Below are positions 26,053 through 35,260 of a stretch of DNA of 64,000 bases, one piece after another. Within the stretch, counting starts at the first letter, position 1; every line of letters begins with the position of its first letter. The notes beneath the pieces are model-generated. The model searched no databases, had not been told where the DNA came from, and worked only from the letters and a program-made list of their open reading frames with translations. A program made the position numbers and the translations under genes. Origin of the DNA: PALSA-1006 sp041660815 (lineage in GTDB: Bacteria > Pseudomonadota > Gammaproteobacteria > Burkholderiales > Gallionellaceae); the NCBI GenBank assembly GCA_041660815.1, contig JBAZVN010000003.1, positions 132,944 through 196,943 of the forward strand, read 5' to 3'.

Positions 26053-26720
26053 AAAATCAATGCGCATGTACAGCGATTTCTAGCGTGAGTATTTGGCGTA
26101 AATCTGTACAGTATCAATAAAACAATAGGTTATAAATTTCGGCATAAAGTAAAAATGTGACACATCATGCCGTATAAAAACTATTATTTTCTCAAATGTC
26201 ACATTTTGACCGCAAAAACTAGCCTCGCGAATTTGAGTAATGCTACCCTAACTAAGCTAACTGAAAGAGTAAAAAATTAAATACAGAATTTAAAAAGTAA
26301 AAAAATAGAGGTAGAACATTGCAGTTAGCAAGCAGAGATCACCAAAATGCTTGCAACTACAAAAAACATAAACTACTATCGATCTAGCGACTGCTTAACA
26401 TTCAGTCGAAACTAACACGCTCAGCTTCTTCGGTTGAGTGACACGCAGGCATAATCGCCTCCAAACAAGTCGTTGCGAAAAACTCGTGACGCACCCCCTA
26501 GGGACAAAAACGCTCAAAATTTTGATGCGTAACTCCGCAATTCTTAAACCAAAAAGTCTAAAAACTTAACCCACATCGGGTATTTATCCATCGCAATAAC
26601 TCTGCGAGCCATTCGTCCATTCTGGACCAAACCGACCGCTTTACTTTGCGATCTGCTTTTACAGTAGATCACCCTACTCCTTGCGGCAGGAGAATTTTTC
26701 TCATTTCGCTAGGAAATATT
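26053..26720. other. AT-rich left end of the island, no gene
   Basis: About 670 bp of AT-rich sequence between the tRNA half and the first recombinase gene. It holds a perfect 11-bp inverted repeat (listed separately) and the promoter for the three-gene cassette. I see no convincing coding frame; an in-frame TTG at 26646 only extends the first recombinase implausibly. Confidence 0.6.
26152..26207. repeat. Perfect 11-bp inverted repeat near the attachment end
   Basis: AAAATGTGACA (26152-26162) and TGTCACATTTT (26197-26207) are exact inverted copies with a 34-bp AT-rich spacer. They lie about 100 bp from the tRNA half and 514 bp before the first recombinase gene. They could be recombinase arm-binding or accessory sites, or an operator controlling the cassette. 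Confidence 0.75.
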
Positions 26721-28841
26721 ATGACTATTTTTTCACCTGTTTCACTCTATATTTGTGGCGATACTAAAACCTCATCCTTCAAAAAGCTTGAGTCCTTGCT
26801 TTCCCCGCAAGAGCAATCGACACTTAGGGCGTTAACTCATGTTTTACGCGCGCCAATTGATGCGCCTCGGATCGCTGATGTTTTACTCGGGGCAAGCCAG
26901 TGCATCGATGCGTTTGGAAAAACACTTATCGCCCCGACTGCAGAATTCAATAAGTTACTTTCAGATATTGAGCATCTATCCAAATTAGCTCTTTCAACTA
27001 TTTCAGCGAATTCTGATCATGAGTTAGATCAACCACTTCAAAGAAGACTTTTAAAATATGCAGCTTGGGCTATCTGTATGAGGCTTGCAAAAAAAACCGT
27101 CGACAAGATATTTCTTGAAGCTATAGGGATGGAAATAGCGCTTTCATTTGCCAGCGGTAAAGTTTTTCCTAATGGGTATGGAAACGATCTGCGGCGTGCT
27201 TTAGACAACGAACCTCTATTCCGTGGTTCAGATTTTCAAAAAACAACTACTTCCGATCTTTTTGTTTTTAGCAAACACTTTAATAAGGGCTTACGCAACG
27301 CGCGTCTTTTGTTTGAAGATGTCACATCACATAACAACTTGTTTGAGACCATCCCTAAAGAAACTTTTGAAACTAAAGCGACACAGTATTTATTACGCAA
27401 TCAAACTTACGCACCGCCTAATCACCGTCGCGCTGTCCTCGACTTTCGCTGCCAAAGCAAACATCAAGTTATTCAATCTGCTCAAGAGTTACGAAGCAAA
27501 GCCACTTGCGATGACGAAACAGCTATCGTTGTAATTTTGGCTTTCATCGCTGGCATTTCACCTGAGCTTATTTTGCAAATGCCCCTCGCGATGCATGCGC
27601 AAGATGATTGGTTAATGACAATAGACATAGACACAGGAATCATTAAAACTAATATTGATCCTCTCTTTCCTAAGTCAGCCACCCCCAGCTCAATTGGTTC
27701 GGCATCGCATCATCCTGCAAATAAAATTATCGTCAAACCCATACCTGCATTCCTGCAGGCTGCTCTTATTGAGAAATTAAGCAGCACACCGAGCGCCAAG
27801 GTAATGGGGGATATATTTACTGCCGCCAATACCTCTGGAAAGCTTTTAACTTCAGGGTTCATTGCTTCGCAAGGTATCGCTTCATCAGCAAGACGATTGC
27901 TAAATTCAGCGGCTCCTTTTGCTGTTCAACTCGGCATTAACAGACTAGTTGCGGCAATGATCACAAATGACTTCTCAATAATTCCTGGCTCTAAGCCCTA
28001 CTACTCACTAGTTTCACGCGAAGAAATTTGGAGTAGTTGCTCTACACTTTTCGGTTCAATTGGTTGGGGATCGCCAACGCCACTTGAGGATGGATTGCCG
28101 ATAGGATCATTGGTAGCTGCAACCCCAGTTGCGGTTGCAGCTCTTTTTGAATGGATGGGCCAAGAAGTGTCGAATTCGCTGCCCAGCAAGCGATATACCT
28201 TACTGTCTTTGATTGAGCACCACAATGTATTTTCAATGTATTGCTCCTCACTAACGATACTTTGCCTCGGAAGTCGTCAGGCAAAGCAACTAAGATTTTC
28301 CGCAAATGGACTTCATGAGGAAAGTGCATTTACCCCTGTATTCGATAAACGAACTGGTCAATTTCCAGGCGCACTACCAGTTCCTATTAATACTGTTCTA
28401 TCTGAACAACTTGGATTTTGGCGAGCCCATTGTTCAGCACTTGATAACCGCCTTGAAAAAATTGGCCTTGATGAAAATACTTGGCTGAGAAACCATATTC
28501 GCCAAGTTATCAATTGCTCTAATGTGCATTTGTTTTTCGGTATCTCAACGAACGGAAAACCGTTCCCTCTTGGCTCTTCAGACTTAACGGAATGGTGGCC
28601 TAATCGGCTTCAGCTTAATGCCAATTTCTCTCGTTCGTTTTGGCAGCACCAACTACATCTATATGGCTTGAAAAGCTCAATCATCGACTTGTTCGTGCGC
28701 CACCAACTTATTGGAGCGGAATCACACACTTCCACCACCCATTTCGCGCTCACGAACTACTTCGGCGAAATCGTTCAAGCTCAAGAAAAAATTCTTTACG
28801 ATATGAACATCACATCGCTCTCTGGCTTAGCCAAAAAATAG
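26721..28841 (+). CDS. Large tyrosine-recombinase-like protein, first gene of trio
   Basis: A 706-aa protein whose C-terminal third has a divergent tyrosine-recombinase core: an Arg I-like site in LGSRQAKQLRF (R519), an Arg II in NFSRSFWQH (R638, with Asn in place of the usual His three residues before), a His in VRHQLIG (H661) and a candidate nucleophile in LTNYFGE (Y680). The first 450 residues are unlike ordinary integrases and unrecognised. ATG 26721 has AGGAAA upstream and is preferred over TTG 26646. Low-GC codon use differs from the dsr region. It is followed by the second recombinase after 9 bp, next to a split tRNA, so it is a probable island integrase. Confidence 0.65.
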   Translation: MTIFSPVSLYICGDTKTSSFKKLESLLSPQEQSTLRALTHVLRAPIDAPRIADVLLGASQCIDAFGKTLIAPTAEFNKLLSDIEHLSKLALSTISANSDHELDQPLQRRLLKYAAWAICMRLAKKTVDKIFLEAIGMEIALSFASGKVFPNGYGNDLRRALDNEPLFRGSDFQKTTTSDLFVFSKHFNKGLRNARLLFEDVTSHNNLFETIPKETFETKATQYLLRNQTYAPPNHRRAVLDFRCQSKHQVIQSAQELRSKATCDDETAIVVILAFIAGISPELILQMPLAMHAQDDWLMTIDIDTGIIKTNIDPLFPKSATPSSIGSASHHPANKIIVKPIPAFLQAALIEKLSSTPSAKVMGDIFTAANTSGKLLTSGFIASQGIASSARRLLNSAAPFAVQLGINRLVAAMITNDFSIIPGSKPYYSLVSREEIWSSCSTLFGSIGWGSPTPLEDGLPIGSLVAATPVAVAALFEWMGQEVSNSLPSKRYTLLSLIEHHNVFSMYCSSLTILCLGSRQAKQLRFSANGLHEESAFTPVFDKRTGQFPGALPVPINTVLSEQLGFWRAHCSALDNRLEKIGLDENTWLRNHIRQVINCSNVHLFFGISTNGKPFPLGSSDLTEWWPNRLQLNANFSRSFWQHQLHLYGLKSSIIDLFVRHQLIGAESHTSTTHFALTNYFGEIVQAQEKILYDMNITSLSGLAKK

Positions 28842-28850
28842 AGGATCAAC

Positions 28851-31562
28851 ATGGATATCCAAAAAAATTCAACCGCGCCTTTGAAATCTGAGTCACCCAT
28901 TCGCGTTAAGCGGGACTTTGTAGGCAGAGCGCATTTTCGTACGTTGAATGCTGCCCCAGCAAGTGCTGCGAGATTTCAATCTTATCAAACTAAGCTTTTA
29001 AATGGGTCGTTAATTTTTAATACGCCATCATCTCGTTTCGCAGCGAGCTTAATTGCATTTGATGGCATTTCCACCATGCGTGATTTGACTGAGTCGCTGC
29101 AAAATGCAGACAACTTATATTTGTGGCACGAAAATATTTATCTCGAATTTAAAGGTGTTGATGGAAGAATAGACAGACGGCTTTTAAGTTATTTTACAAA
29201 GCGTGCGTGGTGCACTCCATTTCATCTACCGCTAAACGTTAGCGATACCATAGAGAAACTTGAGGATGCACTGAAATGCTTATATTCATCAGAAGCACCA
29301 TCAGCAATTGACCAACTTTTCGCTGACGCTCAAGCTTATTTGTTAATTCATCTTCTAGGGCCACTTTTCGCTCATTGCACCAACATGATTCCACTCGCGG
29401 CCATTCCTCGAAGTGCTTTGGCTAGGCAAGAATCGAAAAAATCGCTTGCTACTTTCAATGATGATCAAAAAAACCATGTAGGTTTTGCTCATGCTCTTGA
29501 TGGTTATTTTTTTCCAAGCGGCCGCGATCAAAACTCAATTCTCGTTGATCAAATTGTTGTCACTTGTCGTTGCAAAAATTCTGTTTCTGACGACCTGGAT
29601 AAGTTTAGGATGCTCAAAGAGTGTTTAGCGCTCAGCACCAGGTCTGCAGAAGCAGGACAAACTTCCTGTCTGATTTTGGCATGGGTGATTGATTTGATTG
29701 AGTCAGGCACATTAACCAAGACAAACATTAGTCCAGCAACAATTCACAAATACGTATCATCCATTGCGTCAAAGCTATTTCAGAACTTTAAAAACATTGA
29801 TGTTGAAGAAATTGATTCCGATGAGTTCTCACATCTGTACTCCGAAATTATTTTTTCGTCCAGTCCAGGGTCGCAGCAAACTGCCGCAGCAGCTTTAAGC
29901 TCTTGGCATAATTTTCTTCGAACTTGGTTTGCTGTTAGTCCGATCGTTAAAACGCTTTACGATGGAATTGAGCAAAGCTCTCCACGTGCAAACGTCCTTT
30001 GGCAGCATGAAGTTGATTTGATTACATCATCCATCGACATGGCTTCCGGTGATGAACGATTGCTAAATCAAATCAGTGTAAGTCATGCAATCGCATCAAA
30101 TATTCGTATTCGAATTTCAGAGCTACTTAAGCTTCGTGTGCAGAACATTCGCATTGGGGACAGCGGTGTTGAAATTGAAATTTCGCCTTTACGTCGAGAC
30201 GGAAAACTTAAATCCAGCTCGTCACGACGCGTCATATTGATTGAACAAGGAAATGCTGCGAACAAAATTTCAGACTGGGTAACAAAGCGAAAGTTTGAGG
30301 GTGCGCTTTCACAAGATTTATTATTTGGCGATCCATACAAGCCAAATAGTGGATACAAGCTTGGGCAGCTTGTCATTACATTAAATCAACTTCTCAAATC
30401 TGCGACTGGAGACACGACGGTCAGCTTTCACACTTATTCTCACACTTGGATTTCCAACGAAATCCGTAGTGCGATGTTATCGAGCTCTACAGTTGATATC
30501 AACCCCTTAGATCTAATTGCCGCTGACGCTGGACACGCCAGCTCACAGACGACTTTAGTGAATTATTTTCATCACTTCGAAGAGCCTCTCCGCCATTTTC
30601 TTGACGACGCAATTAAGCGTATTCACTTCACAGGAGCGATTGTTTCTCAGAATTCAGATTTGAGCGCAGATGCTTTTAGACAACGGTGTTTTCGTAATAA
30701 ACAGAATCTGAGCAAACAACAATTTGGGTGGCAAGCAATACAAAACCACCAATATTCTGTGCTCGCACCAACTGCCTATGCGAATTTTAGTCTACGCTCG
30801 CTAGATTTTTTGCCAGTCACACTCAGTAGCAAAAGTCTCAAATTTCAGGATGTCCTACACATGCTCTCTGATCTGACTGATGGTAATTCAACAGCAGTTG
30901 TGAGTTGCAAGTGCGACCACAGTGAAGGAGTTGTACTTGCTGTCGCTTCATTCGCATGTAGCTTGCTTGAACAACTTGGTTTGCTTGAAAAATCTGTTCA
31001 TCAACGAACCCCAGTTTCTGCCGTTGGTGATTTTCAGATTATATTTTCGAGGAGCAATTCCACTGCTATTAAATTCGATAGGGTTAAGCAGAAAAAACTT
31101 TCTTCTCTTTATGCATGGCTCTCAGGTTCATTGGAGCCGAACATTATTGAGGCAGGAACAATGTCATGGTCAAGCTGCTTCAGAAATGGGTATATCAGCA
31201 TGGAAAAACCTAACAAAGCTGTAGGCTTGATCACGTTTCTTTATCATGCCCTCATTCCGATCAATCATATATATATTTGCACTTCATTTTCACTTTCCAA
31301 CTCTGATCCTAAAGTCCGCCTGCTTCATTCCCAAATGATTTCTGCTTTCAGGTCTTCTTACCCTTCACCACCATTCTTCGACACAAAGACGCCACGTCGT
31401 GGTCGCGCAAAATCATACTTAGTACTTTCCAGCACTGAGCCCGAACTTGGCGACTCTCTTGAGAGTGCTGCCGTTTCAATGGGCGGTTTCAACGCACTAC
31501 TTTTTGCTGCATATATTTTTCGGCAGCTTCAACTGAATATTGGAGATATTGCGAATGCCTGA
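28851..31562 (+). CDS. Very large tyrosine-recombinase-like protein, second gene of trio
   Basis: A 903-aa protein with a tyrosine-recombinase core in the middle: Arg I in RIRISELLKLR (R421), a lysine-bearing hairpin (RRDGKLKSSS), box II HTYSH (527-531) where the normally invariant second arginine is Ser530, GH in DAGHASSQTT (H562) and the tyrosine in VNYFHHF (Y572). Beyond residue 600 is a 300-aa extension of unknown fold. The Arg II loss suggests weak or partner-dependent catalysis. It lies 9 bp after the first recombinase and overlaps a short reading frame at its stop. Confidence 0.65.
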   Translation: MDIQKNSTAPLKSESPIRVKRDFVGRAHFRTLNAAPASAARFQSYQTKLLNGSLIFNTPSSRFAASLIAFDGISTMRDLTESLQNADNLYLWHENIYLEFKGVDGRIDRRLLSYFTKRAWCTPFHLPLNVSDTIEKLEDALKCLYSSEAPSAIDQLFADAQAYLLIHLLGPLFAHCTNMIPLAAIPRSALARQESKKSLATFNDDQKNHVGFAHALDGYFFPSGRDQNSILVDQIVVTCRCKNSVSDDLDKFRMLKECLALSTRSAEAGQTSCLILAWVIDLIESGTLTKTNISPATIHKYVSSIASKLFQNFKNIDVEEIDSDEFSHLYSEIIFSSSPGSQQTAAAALSSWHNFLRTWFAVSPIVKTLYDGIEQSSPRANVLWQHEVDLITSSIDMASGDERLLNQISVSHAIASNIRIRISELLKLRVQNIRIGDSGVEIEISPLRRDGKLKSSSSRRVILIEQGNAANKISDWVTKRKFEGALSQDLLFGDPYKPNSGYKLGQLVITLNQLLKSATGDTTVSFHTYSHTWISNEIRSAMLSSSTVDINPLDLIAADAGHASSQTTLVNYFHHFEEPLRHFLDDAIKRIHFTGAIVSQNSDLSADAFRQRCFRNKQNLSKQQFGWQAIQNHQYSVLAPTAYANFSLRSLDFLPVTLSSKSLKFQDVLHMLSDLTDGNSTAVVSCKCDHSEGVVLAVASFACSLLEQLGLLEKSVHQRTPVSAVGDFQIIFSRSNSTAIKFDRVKQKKLSSLYAWLSGSLEPNIIEAGTMSWSSCFRNGYISMEKPNKAVGLITFLYHALIPINHIYICTSFSLSNSDPKVRLLHSQMISAFRSSYPSPPFFDTKTPRRGRAKSYLVLSSTEPELGDSLESAAVSMGGFNALLFAAYIFRQLQLNIGDIANA

Positions 31563-31644
31563 GTCACTTAGAGTTTTTAGCGTTGTGCTTGGTCCTGCTG
31601 GGGCGGGTTTCACTAATATTGAGTGGAGGATCGTAAAAAATTGA
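31555..31644 (+). other. Short frame bridging the second and third trio genes
   Basis: An ATG at 31555 overlaps the stop of the second recombinase and opens a 29-codon frame starting MPESLRVFSVVLGPAGAG and ending at a TGA at 31642-31644, within an A-rich run (GTAAAAAATTGA). The third trio gene starts inside it in another frame (GTG 31623). It may be a coupling leader, or the true N-terminus of the third protein joined by a frameshift at the A6 run. Confidence 0.4.
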
Positions 31645-32417
31645 TCCGCAGTGAAATCACCACTCTAATTCCTGCTGTTAAACATCTTTTGCATTACATC
31701 CTTAAAGAATCCGTGATCGCCGATTCGAACCAATTAATTTTGGCTTTTGATTTGATTGAGTCACCCCAATTGGCTATCCACTTTGAATCTGATTCAAACA
31801 GCAAAAGAACATCTCTCCTAACTCGCATGCTACTTGAGGCAAATGCAATTCGTGAATCAGCCGAATATACTCAAATCAAAATCGGCGAACTGACACAGCT
31901 TATGCCTGCCAATTCTTCAGAAGTTGCCGCTCATCATTCTTTAACCGAACTTGATTCTGAAGATGAACAGCTTTGGCAGCTTATGAATTTAAGGCGCGGC
32001 CAAACGTTACGACTGAAATTCCCTGATAGTGACATTATTTACCTATTTCCAGATTTGCCAGTTCATATTCCAGAGACTGTGACTCGAACAATTCGAACTC
32101 GTATCATGAGTATTTCTGCAGAAAAGGCTGAGCTTGCATCTATCCAAGAGGTTGATTGTGACGAAGGATTTGTAAATCAAAAACCACTTCCGAAGCGGCT
32201 TACTCTTTCTTTTTCTCCGGCCACAAACAAAGCCAACTACCGACCTTTACTCCATATGGCCACTGACCTACGCATCAAAGTGGAAATTATTATACGTGTA
32301 GCATTGCGCGCAGATAATCTGAAACCCAGCTACGCTGAACTTGTGAAACTAAACTGTCTTGATTCACTGCAATCTACATTTTCATCATGGGCATCGTTAA
32401 CCCATCCACACAAATGA
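31623..32417 (+). CDS. Third protein of the recombinase trio, unknown function
   Basis: A 264-aa, probably soluble, mostly helical protein from a GTG start (MEDRKKLIRS), with no family I recognise. The middle is acidic (LTELDSEDEQLWQLMNLRRG) and a Pro-rich segment (LFPDLPVHIPETV) follows. The close spacing and shared orientation with two recombinase-like genes beside a split tRNA suggest an accessory role in island excision or integration. Three-gene recombinase cassettes are known in other islands (for example the gamma-mobile-trio islands), but I cannot show homology. Confidence 0.5.
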   Translation: MEDRKKLIRSEITTLIPAVKHLLHYILKESVIADSNQLILAFDLIESPQLAIHFESDSNSKRTSLLTRMLLEANAIRESAEYTQIKIGELTQLMPANSSEVAAHHSLTELDSEDEQLWQLMNLRRGQTLRLKFPDSDIIYLFPDLPVHIPETVTRTIRTRIMSISAEKAELASIQEVDCDEGFVNQKPLPKRLTLSFSPATNKANYRPLLHMATDLRIKVEIIIRVALRADNLKPSYAELVKLNCLDSLQSTFSSWASLTHPHK

Positions 32418-32622
32418 GCAAATTTAATGGCCGCTTTTGGTCAATCATTTCAACAAATTGAACTAACACTTTGTGGACATTGCGGCCAGTTGAGATGCAT
32501 GTAATTATGCTGGAACAAAGGTCGCAAATCGGCCAAGAGGCGACATACGCCGATCACCTCTACTGACAATATTTTGAAAGATAATTCTTAATGAAACAGG
32601 CTTTCACGCAGGTATCAAACGA

Positions 32623-33360
32623 TTACGTCGGGTTGATGATTCCCATCCGGATTGCCTTGGCCACAGCATGACGGCGCGTGGAGGTGCCAAATTTGCGACG
32701 TATGTTGGCGAAGTGGAAACTCACTGCAGCTTCCGAGCAGTGCAGTATCTGACCGATCTCCCAAGAACTTTTTCCCTCCGCGCTCCACTTGAGGCATTCC
32801 AGTTCACAGGGTGTGAGAGAAACAAATTTTGCTGTCGGACTGTTGCGTTTAATGAACTGAAGCGAAGATTCAAAAATGAAATCACGAAAATATGAAAGCT
32901 CGGGAAGAGTGCAATGAGCGTCCCGATGAAAGTTTTTGTCCGGATTTATGTCGCTCACGAAGCACACTATACCCAATTCACCTTTGGCTCCATGAATGGG
33001 CAAGGTAACGCCTGATCTGATCCCATATCCGCAGGCTTCTTCATACATTTCTTTTTGTTTTCGGGCAGAAAAAATTTCTGGTGCCCAGATCAAAGGAGTC
33101 GACTTGCTTATGCAATGTGCGACAGTTGGATCAACGTGATGCATCTTTTCTGTTGTGTACTTGTTGATCCAGGTGGCAGAATAATTACTATACTGAAAAG
33201 CATGTTCTGCCTCTATTGGCGCAAGTGGATCGGGGAGAATTGCCAAACGAGTTTGTTTATAGCCTAGATCATTTCCCAATTTGAAAACCTGATTACACCA
33301 GTCTTCCACTTTGCTGACGCACATAAGATTGGCAAATCGTTCGATGAATTTCATGCGCAA
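32623..33360 (-). CDS. LuxR-family AHL-binding regulator without a LuxI here
   Basis: A 245-aa quorum-sensing regulator with an N-terminal autoinducer-binding domain and a C-terminal HTH (LTPCELECLKWSAEGKSSWEIG, residues about 181-240). The ligand residues conserved in TraR/LuxR are all present with the same spacing: W64, Y68, D77, P78 and W92 (TraR W57, Y61, D70, P71, W85). It should therefore still bind acyl-homoserine lactones. No luxI-type synthase gene is seen in the window, so it is a LuxR solo here. Four lux-box-like palindromes lie within 6 kb to the right. It is transcribed toward the recombinase cassette. Confidence 0.9.
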   Translation of the reverse strand: MRMKFIERFANLMCVSKVEDWCNQVFKLGNDLGYKQTRLAILPDPLAPIEAEHAFQYSNYSATWINKYTTEKMHHVDPTVAHCISKSTPLIWAPEIFSARKQKEMYEEACGYGIRSGVTLPIHGAKGELGIVCFVSDINPDKNFHRDAHCTLPELSYFRDFIFESSLQFIKRNSPTAKFVSLTPCELECLKWSAEGKSSWEIGQILHCSEAAVSFHFANIRRKFGTSTRRHAVAKAIRMGIINPT

Positions 33361-33867
33361 CGCCTCTCCCCTTGCTTATAGTCTCTAGGTATTTTCAAAT
33401 TTATGTGAGCCTGAAGCGAATTTATATTAGGCTGATATTGGACGTAAATTGATCCCGTTAACGGCGAATTTTAATTCTTTCTTGCAAAGCTGGTAAATAA
33501 ATTGTTCTAGGCGAGTCGCATTTTCTGTGCTGCAGTCAAGTCAGCCAATAGGCGAGTGAGAAATATATGATTGCGAATCCGTCACAGTCTATTTTCATAA
33601 TCCTGACGTTGATCCAAACAAAATGGCTGGTGTTGACGAGGTTAGTTCGTGGAAATGGCTGTCCGATCACGAAACTTGGCGGGAGCCACGAAAGTTCAAA
33701 AAACCACAGACCGCAAAGAGAACGTTTATCGGCCAGTCCCGCTCGAATGTGGGTTAGGCATAACCACCAGAAACATTTCACCTCACCCTTCGCAGTTACC
33801 GACGTAGTGAATATCGCCTATCTGAGCTCACCACCTGCTATATTGTTCCTCATGCAACCTTATGAAT
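33361..33867. other. Intergenic region upstream of the LuxR gene
   Basis: About 500 bp with no convincing gene. It holds the LuxR promoter on the minus strand. Overlapping frames of about 80-113 codons on both strands lack ribosome sites and recognisable content. No lux-box-like palindrome lies immediately upstream of the LuxR gene itself. Confidence 0.5.
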
Positions 33868-33915
33868 ACCTATCAAAATTGATAGGTTCCTTTTGTCTCA
33901 ATAGGTGACTATGAT
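33868..33915 (+). promoter_or_regulatory. Lux-box-like operator and promoter 1
   Basis: ACCTATCAAAATTGATAGGT (33868-33887) has perfect 9-bp arms and the 20-bp size, ACCT...AGGT ends and symmetry of classical lux boxes. A TATGAT -10 hexamer lies at 33910-33915 after a 22-bp gap, which places the box centre near -44 as in LuxR-activated promoters. It is 507 bp upstream of the LuxR start and points rightward, toward a short glycine-rich frame and a lipoprotein gene. Confidence 0.75.
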
Positions 33916-33998
33916 TCAGATTTAATAACTTGTTAGCGGGTCTATTTCAGCCGATTTTTTGTTCGAGGCAGTGCGCTTTTCAACAAATAGAGAAAGTT

Positions 33999-34037
33999 AT
34001 GTCTGGATCAGGTGGGGGCTATAGCGGTGGATTTTAA
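33999..34037 (+). pseudogene. Short glycine-rich peptide frame, probably a broken gene
   Basis: GAGAAAG precedes an ATG opening MSGSGGGYSGGF, then a TAA. The same frame continues after the stop as SVDSYDALAIKTQLSSQG. I recall small proteins with an MSGGGGG-type start followed by a T.L.S segment, so this may be a nonsense-disrupted member. It could instead be a genuine 12-aa peptide. It is the first frame after the lux-box promoter at 33.87 kb. Confidence 0.35.
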
Positions 34038-34160
34038 TCAGTGGATTCTTACGACGCACTAGCAATCAAAACTCAGTTGAGTTCCCAAGGATATGATCTC
34101 CCCGAAAACAAACAATCCCGCCACTATTTACATACGCCTCACTTTCTCAGGAGTTGCATC

Positions 34161-34847
34161 ATGCGTTTTCTCAATTACTCTGTAGTTTGCTTTTGCGCGG
34201 TATTACTTGTCGGTTGCGCGGAATTTCCCCCAAAAGCTTTCCCGCCCCCTAATGATTACGTGCCTATCAGCCAAGTTCAGATCACAAGTCGCTTCAATAG
34301 CGTGGAAGTGACGCGAGAGACCCTTGGGCTTGAAGTAAACAAGTGTGTTCCTCAGCTAGCTGCAGATTCGCAAGGCGTCAGAGAACAGCTTCAAAAATTC
34401 CCAAGCAATGACTCATGGGGAGTTGGGCAAGCGAGCTCTGCAAATATATTCTTGCTGCGTAAAACAACTGCAGTTTGCCTCCAAAAAAGCTCTGAGAAAT
34501 TTTCAATTTTTGCAGCAGAAGCTTTCTTTGATACGGTTAATCCACATGGCGTCCCGCCAGATGTCATTGATGATTGGTATAAGCAAATCGCTTTATTTAT
34601 TACCGCCAAGGGTACGGCAAAAATTGCCTATGTATTTGGAAATGGAAATGCGTTTATAGTAAATTACTGGATCGAAAAACCCTTGGAGTTCGGAATGTTT
34701 TATTCAAGCGTCAATAAGAAAGCAGGGGAATGGGAAAGGGAAAACCTAGATGCTAAATTTTCACACCCTTCAATGGATTCTGTATCTGTAACAAAGAGAT
34801 CTGGCCGGAGTGAAAAAATGGATCCGTTATCACATCGACAAAAGTAA
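34161..34847 (+). CDS. Lipoprotein of unknown function
   Basis: A 228-aa lipoprotein: from the ATG at 34161 (CAGGAGTTGC upstream) it has a signal peptide with lipobox LVGC, mature Cys near residue 20, then a Pro-rich start. The rest (VTRETLGLEVNKCVPQL; WYKQIALFITAKGTAKIAYVFGNGNAFIVNYW) is not a family I know. A longer in-frame GTG start at 34041 would bury the signal peptide and is rejected. It is the first full gene downstream of lux-box promoter 1, so AHL control is likely by position. Confidence 0.65.
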   Translation: MRFLNYSVVCFCAVLLVGCAEFPPKAFPPPNDYVPISQVQITSRFNSVEVTRETLGLEVNKCVPQLAADSQGVREQLQKFPSNDSWGVGQASSANIFLLRKTTAVCLQKSSEKFSIFAAEAFFDTVNPHGVPPDVIDDWYKQIALFITAKGTAKIAYVFGNGNAFIVNYWIEKPLEFGMFYSSVNKKAGEWERENLDAKFSHPSMDSVSVTKRSGRSEKMDPLSHRQK

Positions 34848-35019
34848 AAAACCCGTTATCCATCCGTCCCCGGACACCGTCGGCATCTTTGCAAGTGCTG
34901 CGTTTACCTGTCCAGTCGATGCAGCCAAATCCCAAGGATTCCATTTTCTAGGATGATCCATGTGCGATTGTTGCTCAAGGGAAGATTTGGTGTAAAAAAA
35001 TTTGCACGAAAATGATAAA

Positions 35020-35065
35020 ACCTATCAGTTCTGCTAGGTTTTATTGTGGCGAAAATTGCTACACT
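35020..35065 (+). promoter_or_regulatory. Lux-box-like operator and promoter 2
   Basis: ACCTATCAGTTCTGCTAGGT (35020-35039) has 9-bp arms matching at 8 positions; with flanks the outer arms AAAACCTA/TAGGTTTT are perfect. A TACACT -10-like hexamer follows at 35060-35065 after a 20-bp gap. No protein gene starts promptly downstream. Confidence 0.65.
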
Positions 35066-35260
35066 GGCACTTTATTAAATTTGGGGATTCACGCCGCTGT
35101 CGGGTGAATATCTGGTTGGAAGTTTTAACCTGTACGCACGGATTGAGAATCCGGGACTGTCAAGGCCATCTTTTGACTTTCTGTGTCACATAACAGGTTA
35201 TTTCGGTCTTATCTCTGCAGCTATTAGCTAAGCGCTACCGAGCCACTGAGGTCCCTTTGC

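Noticed and set aside
33567..33908. A 113-codon rightward frame upstream of lux-box 1
   Set aside because: No ribosome site, no recognisable content, it runs through the lux-box promoter, and an antisense frame of similar size exists.
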